Shown: positions 57,123-64,000 of the stretch, piece by piece
Layout: each line of letters starts with the position of its first letter
How positions within the stretch are numbered: position 1 is the first letter of the stretch
Origin: Cryomorpha ignava
GTDB taxonomy: Bacteria > Bacteroidota > Bacteroidia > Flavobacteriales_D > Cryomorphaceae
Direction: 5' to 3'
DNA: 64,000 nt
Assembly: GCF_010686655.1 (NCBI RefSeq)
Contig: NZ_JAAGVY010000004.1
Span: forward strand, 95,279-159,278
The notes under the pieces: generated by a model
Told to the model about the DNA's origin: nothing
Database searches by the model: none
The model's input: the letters and a program-made list of their open reading frames with translations, nothing else
Position numbers and translations under genes: made by a program

Positions 57123-58399
57123 AAGGATATCAAAACATAGTATTCTTTAAGTCTCTGATACTTTTGTATTCGTGGACGGTATTGACTTCCTGTGAATCTC
57201 CAGAAAAAAAGAGTCAAACCATATCAAAACCAGTCAAAGAGGAGATAGTGATAACTCCTTCTTCGTTTGTCCGGTCTACTGGAGATGTAGAAGTGGCGAA
57301 CAATAAAAAAAGTATTATCCTTTCTGGAGAAAGTACGTGCACATACCAAATAAATGTAAAAGAAGCTGGCAGGTACCGAATTGAATTTTTGATGAATTCA
57401 AATAGGGACAGCTCTTCTGTTTGGATCGAAGATTATGTAGGTAATAAAGATGGTCGCACCTATAATATAACCGGAACCATACCTGTTGAAAATGGAAAAG
57501 AACCGATCCTGCACTTTCGAGATGGAAGTCCTTTAAATAAAGGTGGGCATACTATAAAACTACAAGCCAAAGGCGCAATAAATATTGAATCTATCAAAAT
57601 GGTGCTTATGCGAAAGCACCTTGCATCACCTGAAACGCTTACGCAAGAAATGAGCGGAGAAAACTGGGATTTGGTTTGGGCTGATGAATTTGATGGCAGC
57701 GGATTGCCCGATACAACCAAATGGACTTTTGACATAGGAAACTGGGGGTGGGGAAATTCTGAATTGCAATATTACACAGCCAATAGAACTGAAAATGCCA
57801 GACAGGAAGATGGAAATCTAATAATTGAAGCGCTTAAAGGTGATATGGGTGAGAAATGGACTTCGGCCAGGCTTACCACCCGCGGCAAAGTCTCCTTTCT
57901 ATACGGTAAAATCGAGTTTCGAGCAAAAGTTCCTCCTTACAGAGGCAATTGGGCGGCAGGATGGACTTTGGGTGATGACTATGTAGATGAACTTTCTTGG
58001 CCTTACTGCGGCGAGATAGATATTTTAGAGAGCGTTGGATACCAAATGAACGATACGACAGGAAATGGAATCGCCCATGCATCAGCGCATTGCGGGGCCT
58101 ATTATTTCAAGCTTGGCAATCAACCCACGGGCACCATTGATGTAAAGAATATGCATGAAGAATTTCATACATACGCCATAGAGTGGAGTCCTGATGAGAT
58201 AAAAGCAACAGTTGACGATCAGGAATATTTTAAATATGACGATACATCCACACCATTATCCTGGCCGTTTGACAAGCCTCAAAATTTAATCCTTAATCTC
58301 ACAATGGGTGGTGGCTGGGGAGGCGCAATGGGCATAGATCCAACTATTTACAGCCAAAAAATGATCGTTGACTACGTAAGAGTTTACCAAAAAAAATAA
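57119..58399 (+). CDS. GH16 laminarinase-type lipoprotein with N-terminal CBM-like domain
   Basis: 426 residues, lipobox LTSC (Cys at residue 26). A CBM6-like beta-sandwich domain (about 45-160, AGRYRIEFLMNSNRDSSSVWIED) precedes the GH16 domain (about 175-425) with the catalytic CGEIDILESVG (Glu299 nucleophile, Asp301, Glu304). Like the first GH16 it has the longer E-x-D-x-x-E spacing of the laminarinase group. Start overlaps the porter gene (ATGA). Confidence 0.93.
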   Translation: MKGYQNIVFFKSLILLYSWTVLTSCESPEKKSQTISKPVKEEIVITPSSFVRSTGDVEVANNKKSIILSGESTCTYQINVKEAGRYRIEFLMNSNRDSSSVWIEDYVGNKDGRTYNITGTIPVENGKEPILHFRDGSPLNKGGHTIKLQAKGAINIESIKMVLMRKHLASPETLTQEMSGENWDLVWADEFDGSGLPDTTKWTFDIGNWGWGNSELQYYTANRTENARQEDGNLIIEALKGDMGEKWTSARLTTRGKVSFLYGKIEFRAKVPPYRGNWAAGWTLGDDYVDELSWPYCGEIDILESVGYQMNDTTGNGIAHASAHCGAYYFKLGNQPTGTIDVKNMHEEFHTYAIEWSPDEIKATVDDQEYFKYDDTSTPLSWPFDKPQNLILNLTMGGGWGGAMGIDPTIYSQKMIVDYVRVYQKK

Positions 58400-58402
58400 G
58401 AT

Positions 58403-60727
58403 TTGAAAACCGTGTTCTACATAGCATTTCTGTTTATCTGCAAAAGCTTATTTGCGCAGGTACCAGTCAATGCAAATGAACGCGAAGATGAAGCCATTTA
58501 CCAAAAGGTAGATGCGCTTATTTCAGAAATGACCCTTGAAGAAAAAGTGGGTCAGATGACGAATATTAGTTTGATGGCTATTGCCGAAGGTGACTTTTGG
58601 AACAAGCGCGATACGGTGATTCTCGACACCGCCAAGATGCGCGATTTACTCGGCAACTTCCACGTGGGCTCTGTTCAAAATCTCGGCACCTACCCTTTCA
58701 GTCCGCGTGAATGGAGACAAAATATTGAAATCATTCAAGACTATGTAAAGAGCCAGACGAGGCTTAAAATCCCAGTACTCTACGCGATTGATGCCGTGCA
58801 TGGCGCAAATTACTCTGCCGGCTCCACCTTGTTTCCGCACCAGCTCGGCATGGCGGCTACCTGGAGTCGCGACCTCGTTGAAAAAGGAGCAGCTATAACG
58901 TCTTATGAGATTCGCGCTTCGGGAATTCCGATGAACTACGCACCGGTTCTCGACGTTTGCAAACAACCACTTTGGGGAAGAATTTTTGAGACTTTTGGCG
59001 AGGATACTTACTTGACGAGTCAATTGGGATTGGCGACTATAAAGGGAGCGCAAGGCGATAATCAGTCCAACCCTTACAGTTCTTTTGTGTGTTTAAAGCA
59101 TTTTTTGGCCTACGGAGCTCCCACCAATGGTAAAGACCGCTCTCCCGTAAATCTCTCTTACCGGAAGTTGCGCCAAGACTATCTCCCACCATTTCGTGCA
59201 GCGATTGATGCCGGTGCGCTGGCGATTATGATCAGCTCTGCCGCCATTAATGGAATTCCATCTCACGCAGATGAATACCTGATTACCAAGTTATTAAAGC
59301 AAGAATTGGGTTTTCGCGGATTCACCATTTCTGATTGGGAAGACGTGAGCAATTTGGTGAAAACACATCAGGTTGCGGCAACCGAGAAAGAAGCTGTAAT
59401 GCTTGCCGTCAATGCCGGTCTCGATATGTGTATGGAGCCCTACGATGCCAGTTTCGCATCAGATTTGATAGAGCTGGTAAATGAAGGAGCTGTGAAAACT
59501 TCGAGAATAGACGATGCTGTAAGGCGTATTTTATATGTGAAATTTAAGATTGGACTTTTTGATACTATTCAAACCGATTCTGATCTCTACATGGATTATG
59601 GTTCTCCGGCTTTCGCCGAATCGAGTTACAATGCTGCCGCAGAATCAATCACCCTGCTTAAAAATACGAACAGCCAATTACCGCTTGGAAAAAACGAAAA
59701 AGTGCTGGTGACGGGCGTTGCTTCAAATTCGCTCAACTACCTTAACGGTGCCTGGTCGCGAACCTGGAGCGGAGTTGATACCACCTTTAACGAATGGGAA
59801 AAAGAAACAATTCTAGAAGCTATTCAAAACACAATTGGCCGGGAAAATAGCATATACGCTCAAGGAACTTCATACGATTCGGATGTGAATACGAAGCAAG
59901 CCATTGAAAAAGCTGCTCAAGCCGATCGGATCATTATTTGCCTGGGCGAAATTCCGGCTACAGAAAAACCAAGCGATATTGATGCATTAGATTTCCCCAA
60001 TGCTCAGATTAATCTGGTTAAACAATTAGCAGCAACCGGCAAGCCCATCACACTTGTATTGGTGGAAGCCAGACCACGAATAATCAGAGAAATTGAGCCG
60101 CTCGCTGAGTCAATTTTGATGGCTTACCTTCCCGGAAATGAGGGTGGCCGAGCTATTGCCGATGTCCTTTACGGAGTAATAAACCCCAGCGGAAAGCTGC
60201 CTATTACCTATCCCAAATACAACAATTCTTTGTGGGCATATGATCATACACGAGCCGACGAACGAGACAAGGGATTTGGGTATGATGCCTTTGATCCACA
60301 ATACGCGTTCGGTTTTGGACTGAGCTATACCGATTTTGCTTACAGCGATTTGAAAATTAGTAATGACACCCTTTTCAGCGATGACTCCTTATTTGTATCG
60401 GTAAAGGTGACAAACATCGGCAGCCGAGAAGGGAAAGAAATCGTTCAGCTTTATAGCGCAGATCAATTTGCGAGTATTGTACCTACAGTAAAACAATTGC
60501 GAAGATTTGAGAAAATAAACCTTCAACCAGCCGAAACGAAAACAGTACAATTCTCTCTTCACCCTAAAGATTTAGCTTTTGTGAATGCAAAAAATGAATG
60601 GATTACTGAACCGGGCGCATTCACATTAATGATAGACACATTAGAAGTTCAATTTCTTTATCAGGAAAGTAGCCCAAAAATCGAAAACTTACCTGAAACC
60701 ATGACTAAAAGACGGAAAAAGAAATGA
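58403..60727 (+). CDS. GH3 beta-glucosidase, exported
   Basis: 774 residues starting at a TTG three bases after the GH16 stop. A signal peptide (about 1-18, ICKSLFAQ|V) puts it in the periplasm. Domains: TIM barrel, alpha/beta sandwich, FnIII-like (about 660-760, VKVTNIGSREGKEIVQLYSAD). Conserved LKHFLAYG with the substrate Lys-His and nucleophile Asp311 in FTISDWED. A Lys/Arg-rich tail ends the protein (TKRRKKK). Likely trims laminari-oligosaccharides before import. Confidence 0.92.
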   Translation: MKTVFYIAFLFICKSLFAQVPVNANEREDEAIYQKVDALISEMTLEEKVGQMTNISLMAIAEGDFWNKRDTVILDTAKMRDLLGNFHVGSVQNLGTYPFSPREWRQNIEIIQDYVKSQTRLKIPVLYAIDAVHGANYSAGSTLFPHQLGMAATWSRDLVEKGAAITSYEIRASGIPMNYAPVLDVCKQPLWGRIFETFGEDTYLTSQLGLATIKGAQGDNQSNPYSSFVCLKHFLAYGAPTNGKDRSPVNLSYRKLRQDYLPPFRAAIDAGALAIMISSAAINGIPSHADEYLITKLLKQELGFRGFTISDWEDVSNLVKTHQVAATEKEAVMLAVNAGLDMCMEPYDASFASDLIELVNEGAVKTSRIDDAVRRILYVKFKIGLFDTIQTDSDLYMDYGSPAFAESSYNAAAESITLLKNTNSQLPLGKNEKVLVTGVASNSLNYLNGAWSRTWSGVDTTFNEWEKETILEAIQNTIGRENSIYAQGTSYDSDVNTKQAIEKAAQADRIIICLGEIPATEKPSDIDALDFPNAQINLVKQLAATGKPITLVLVEARPRIIREIEPLAESILMAYLPGNEGGRAIADVLYGVINPSGKLPITYPKYNNSLWAYDHTRADERDKGFGYDAFDPQYAFGFGLSYTDFAYSDLKISNDTLFSDDSLFVSVKVTNIGSREGKEIVQLYSADQFASIVPTVKQLRRFEKINLQPAETKTVQFSLHPKDLAFVNAKNEWITEPGAFTLMIDTLEVQFLYQESSPKIENLPETMTKRRKKK

Positions 60728-62622
60728 GCGAAAAGGAAATATATCAGCGAGTTGAAGAATGGCTTAGTCGCATGACTTTGGAGCAGAAAATTGGACAAAT
60801 GATTCAAACCGAACGTATGTCTATCACTCCTGAAGAGGTTAAAGTTTTTCACATTGGTTCTGTGCTAAGCGGCGGCGGGTCAAGTCCAGGAGAAAACAAA
60901 CCGGCAGACTGGGTAAAGATGAACGATGCATTTTGGGCTGCATCTGTAGAAGAAGACGAAAAGCATTTGCCCATTCCTATTTTATATGGAGTTGATGCCA
61001 TTCACGGTCACAACAATGTACTTGGAGCTACAATATTTCCACATAATATAGGATTGGGCTGTGCCAATGATCCTGAACTCGTGAAAAAAATAGCACAATC
61101 CACTGCGCGTGAGATTCTTGCTACAGGAGTGGAATGGACTTTTGCCCCTACGCTTGCGGTGGCTCGAAATAACCAATGGGGTCGAACTTACGAGAGTTAT
61201 TCCGAAGATCCTGAAATCGTTAAATCCTATGCAGGCGCCTTTGTGGAGGGCTTGCAAGGCGATTTAAAGACAGATTCTGTCATAGCATGTGTTAAACATT
61301 GGGTTGGCGATGGTGGAACTACTTACGGAATTGATCAAGGCGATACCGATATTTCTGAAGCGGAGTTGCGCAAAATCCATATACCGCCCTACATACCTGC
61401 TATTCAGGCAGGTACACTCACCGTGATGGCATCTTTTAATAGTTGGAAAGGCGACAAGCTTCACGGACATAAATACCTGCTTACTGACGTCCTCAAAGAA
61501 GAGCTTGGCTTTAAAGGATTTATCATTTCCGATTGGGATGGTTGCGATTATCTAAACGCTGATTTTCATCAAACGGTGGCTCAAGGCGTGAATGCTGGCA
61601 TTGACCTATTTATGGTGTCAGAAAAATGGAAGCCATTTGGCGAAAGCCTAAACCAACATGTCAATTCAGGAAATGTGAAACCTGAGCGGATTGACGATGC
61701 GGTGCGACGAATTCTCTATGTTAAAATCAAATATGGCTTGTTTGAAAAACCACGGCCATCGGCTAGGTACTGGTCTAATCATGAGAGCTTTGGCGGCAGT
61801 GCACACAGAGAAGTAGCTCGTGAAGCAGTACGCAAATCGCTTGTATTATTAAAAAATGAAAACGACCTACTGCCCTTAAAAAGAGACGCACGCATAATTG
61901 TAGCAGGTAAAAATGCAAACGATCGCGGACACCAATGTGGCGGATTTACAGTGGCCTGGCAGGGCGTTTCAGACAGTATGGACGAGGAGAGTGATGAACC
62001 AGCAAGCAAAATTACAACGGCTTATGGAGCGGATGCCGGTGTACAAAGGGGAAAAATAATAGGCGGAACCTCCATTTGGGAAGGAATAAAAGCCATGTCG
62101 CCAAAGGCCGAGCTCAACATTAATGGAAATATGGCCGACCGCTCAAGGCACGATGTAGGAATAGTGGTGATAGGCGAAACGCCCTACGCTGAAGGAATGG
62201 GTGACATACGACAGGGTGATGAAACCATTGCCGAAATGGCCACAAAGATTAAGGGCCTGATGAAGGTTCTACATCCATATGGTCATTCGCTTGTGCTCAA
62301 TGAATTGCACCCGGAAGATCTCGAAGCTATTAAAAATATTACAAACCAGAGAATTCCAGCTGTGGTGGTGCTTTTGAGTGGAAGGACTTTAATCATTGAA
62401 AAAGAATTAGAAGAATCAACTGCATTTGTTGCTGCGTGGCTACCGGGAAGTGAAGGTCAGGGAGTAGCAGATTTACTTTTTGGCGTTTACGACTTTAAAG
62501 GAAAGCTGTCTTTTAGCTGGCAGAAAAAAGCTGGTGAAAACTTCCGAAAAGGAGATGAGCCTTACAATCCGCTTTTTGCTTTTGGCTACGGACTTAGTTA
62601 TTCAAATAATACAGAGAATTAA
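60724..62622 (+). CDS. GH3 exo-beta-glucanase-like, no signal peptide, no FnIII domain
   Basis: 632 residues, overlapping the previous gene by 4 bp. TIM barrel (about 10-350) with LYGVDAIHGHNNVLGATIFPHNIG, CVKHWVGDGGT and nucleophile Asp270 in FIISDWDGC. An alpha/beta sandwich follows and ends at FAFGYGLSYSNNTEN. The FnIII-like third domain is missing, as in plant-type ExoI/ExoP enzymes. With no signal peptide it is probably cytoplasmic. The motif IHGHNNVLGATIFPHNIGL matches the exo-1,3/1,4-glucanase branch of GH3. Confidence 0.9.
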   Translation: MSEKEIYQRVEEWLSRMTLEQKIGQMIQTERMSITPEEVKVFHIGSVLSGGGSSPGENKPADWVKMNDAFWAASVEEDEKHLPIPILYGVDAIHGHNNVLGATIFPHNIGLGCANDPELVKKIAQSTAREILATGVEWTFAPTLAVARNNQWGRTYESYSEDPEIVKSYAGAFVEGLQGDLKTDSVIACVKHWVGDGGTTYGIDQGDTDISEAELRKIHIPPYIPAIQAGTLTVMASFNSWKGDKLHGHKYLLTDVLKEELGFKGFIISDWDGCDYLNADFHQTVAQGVNAGIDLFMVSEKWKPFGESLNQHVNSGNVKPERIDDAVRRILYVKIKYGLFEKPRPSARYWSNHESFGGSAHREVAREAVRKSLVLLKNENDLLPLKRDARIIVAGKNANDRGHQCGGFTVAWQGVSDSMDEESDEPASKITTAYGADAGVQRGKIIGGTSIWEGIKAMSPKAELNINGNMADRSRHDVGIVVIGETPYAEGMGDIRQGDETIAEMATKIKGLMKVLHPYGHSLVLNELHPEDLEAIKNITNQRIPAVVVLLSGRTLIIEKELEESTAFVAAWLPGSEGQGVADLLFGVYDFKGKLSFSWQKKAGENFRKGDEPYNPLFAFGYGLSYSNNTEN

Positions 62623-62698
62623 TATAAACCTTAATAAGAAATGAGAAATCTTAAAATCAATTAACACATTAAAAATCAAATCATTAAAAACAAGAATT

Positions 62699-64000
62699 AT
62701 GAAATCACTTAGATTATTATTGATCGTACTTCTCGGATTATCCGGCAGTATGATTCACGCCCAAACGGGCGAATGCTCCGGCACATGGACGGATGCAGCA
62801 GAAGGCACATTCGATATGGGCTTTGACTATACAATCGTGACCAATGGACCAGATGTAACAGTTTCTGTTGAGCTTCTTGACATAAAGGATGGTCTCGTAG
62901 CCTTTGCACAGACCTATACGCCAGATTTTGCTGAAACGCAAATGGATAACACTGGTGGACAGTCATTTTCATCAACATTTTTTGGACTAGCTGATGGCAG
63001 TGCTTTTAATGTGGCTATTAAGTTTGCCTTTGCCGGTGGTCTTGCCACATCTACCATAATCCAATATACGGTAGGTGAAGGATGTGCGACTGGGAGTTCA
63101 AGTGATATTGAGCTGCCTATTACATTTGAAGATGGAGGGCTTGATTATGAGCTAACAGACTTCGGTGGAAACGCTTCACAAATCATCACAGACCCTACAG
63201 ATGCAGGAAATCTGGTAGTGGAGTCAATTAAAACAGATGCAGCCCAAACTTGGGCTGGAACAACCGTTGCAGAAGTTTCTGGTTTTAGCGAGCCTTTGCC
63301 ATTTGCTGCAGGAGCTACAACAATGACAGTACGCGTATGGTCACCAACATCTGGTACACCTATTAGGCTGAAAGTTGAGCAAGTTGGCGTGCCAACCGTT
63401 TCGGTAGAGACTGAGGCTACAACCACTATGGCTGGCGACTGGGAAACGCTAACATTCAATTTTGCAAACCAAGCTGCTGGTACAGCCGCTCTTAACTTTG
63501 CCAATACGTACAATAAGGCCTCTATCTTCTTTAATTTTGGAACAGATGGAGCCACAGCCGGTTCACAGACTTACTATTGGGATGATGTAACATTCGACGG
63601 AAACGGCGGAGGTGAAAATATGATTGAACTCCCTATCACTTTCGAAGATGATGAAGTTGATTATGAACTAACCGATTTTGGTGGGAATGCTTCACAAATA
63701 ATTGTAGATCCAACTGATGCTAGCAATTTGGTAGTAGAGTCAATTAAAACTGATGCAGCCCAAACTTGGGCCGGAACAACTGTTGCAGATGTTTCTGGTT
63801 TTAGCGAGCCTTTGCCATTTGCTGCAGGAGCTACAACAATGACGGTACGCGTATGGTCACCAACTTCGGGAATACCTATTAGGCTGAAAGTTGAGCAAGT
63901 TGGCGTGCCAACCGTTTCGGTAGAGACTGAGGCTACAACCACTATGGCTGGCGACTGGGAAACGCTAACATTCAATTTTGCAAACCAAGCTGCTGGTACA
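62699..64000 (+). CDS. Secreted protein with tandem glycan-binding-like modules (cut by window end)
   Basis: At least 434 residues; the frame is still open at the window edge. Signal peptide ends near IHAQ|T. An N-terminal beta domain (about 22-135) is followed by at least two modules of 172 residues (starting at 63107 and 63623) with ELPITFED, YELTDFGGNASQI, TMTVRVWSPTSG, WETLTFNFANQ and YYWDDVTF. The last pattern relates them to the modules of the 51883-53205 protein. The copies are nearly identical in DNA. A T9SS domain is expected downstream. Probably a surface laminarin-binding protein. Confidence 0.82.
   Translation, partial: MKSLRLLLIVLLGLSGSMIHAQTGECSGTWTDAAEGTFDMGFDYTIVTNGPDVTVSVELLDIKDGLVAFAQTYTPDFAETQMDNTGGQSFSSTFFGLADGSAFNVAIKFAFAGGLATSTIIQYTVGEGCATGSSSDIELPITFEDGGLDYELTDFGGNASQIITDPTDAGNLVVESIKTDAAQTWAGTTVAEVSGFSEPLPFAAGATTMTVRVWSPTSGTPIRLKVEQVGVPTVSVETEATTTMAGDWETLTFNFANQAAGTAALNFANTYNKASIFFNFGTDGATAGSQTYYWDDVTFDGNGGGENMIELPITFEDDEVDYELTDFGGNASQIIVDPTDASNLVVESIKTDAAQTWAGTTVADVSGFSEPLPFAAGATTMTVRVWSPTSGIPIRLKVEQVGVPTVSVETEATTTMAGDWETLTFNFANQAAGT
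63107..64000 (+). repeat. Tandem 516-bp coding repeat, at least two copies
   Basis: Period 516 bp (63107 and 63623). The 5' part of each copy differs at scattered sites, while the end of the window is identical to copy 1 over a long run, pointing to recent duplication or gene conversion. The second copy is cut by the window edge. Confidence 0.85.

Overview
The window looks like a chromosomal segment of a Bacteroidota, most likely a marine member of the Flavobacteriales. Supporting signs are type IX secretion (T9SS) C-terminal sorting domains on secreted proteins, TAnnTTTG-type -7 promoter elements, few Shine-Dalgarno sequences, a long NusB, LytTR/LytS-type signalling, a Y_Y_Y/LuxR regulator, DUF4331 proteins and a beta-glucan degradation locus. 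No rRNA, tRNA, CRISPR array or prophage was recognised.

Layout. 1-28 kb is mostly housekeeping: an RGG-tail fragment, a membrane methyltransferase, a CpcT/CpeT-like protein, a cyclophilin lipoprotein, PhoH, lipoate ligase, an acyltransferase, a DnaQ-type exonuclease fused to a degenerate GIY-YIG domain, a secreted endonuclease I, the coaE-yajC-DUF1573-nusB cluster, leucine dehydrogenase, an ABC exporter, a PUR-domain protein, two DEAD-box helicases, a PLP decarboxylase, a LytTR/LytS pair beside a TonB-dependent receptor, and an FMN-dependent glutamate synthase-like protein. 28-40 kb is more accessory: small proteins, a GT-C-like membrane protein, a REP-associated tyrosine transposase (RAYT) with REP palindromes and an 11-unit 18-bp array, a DnaE2-type polymerase gene carrying several in-frame repeat expansions, a T9SS substrate, and a DUF4331/TPR cluster.

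40-64 kb is a beta-glucan (probably laminarin) utilisation locus. It has a four-gene minus-strand operon (two related outer-membrane barrels and two lipoproteins), a divergent clan-A glycoside hydrolase, a large propeller/Y_Y_Y/LuxR regulator, a GH16-T9SS-protein unit, and a compact GH3-MFS-GH16-GH3-GH3 operon, followed by a tandem-repeat putative glycan-binding protein that runs off the window. The working model is that surface GH16 enzymes cut beta-1,3-glucan, secreted binding modules hold it, periplasmic and cytoplasmic GH3 enzymes release glucose, and the MFS porter imports sugar. No SusC/SusD pair lies in the window; the two paired barrels may fill that role. Phased TGATGTA repeats in both divergent intergenic regions probably mark the regulator's sites.

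The two most notable items are this SusCD-less glucan locus with its shared operator-like repeats, and the invasion of the dnaE2 gene by in-frame REP-type elements next to a RAYT gene, to the point that a REP supplies the stop codon.
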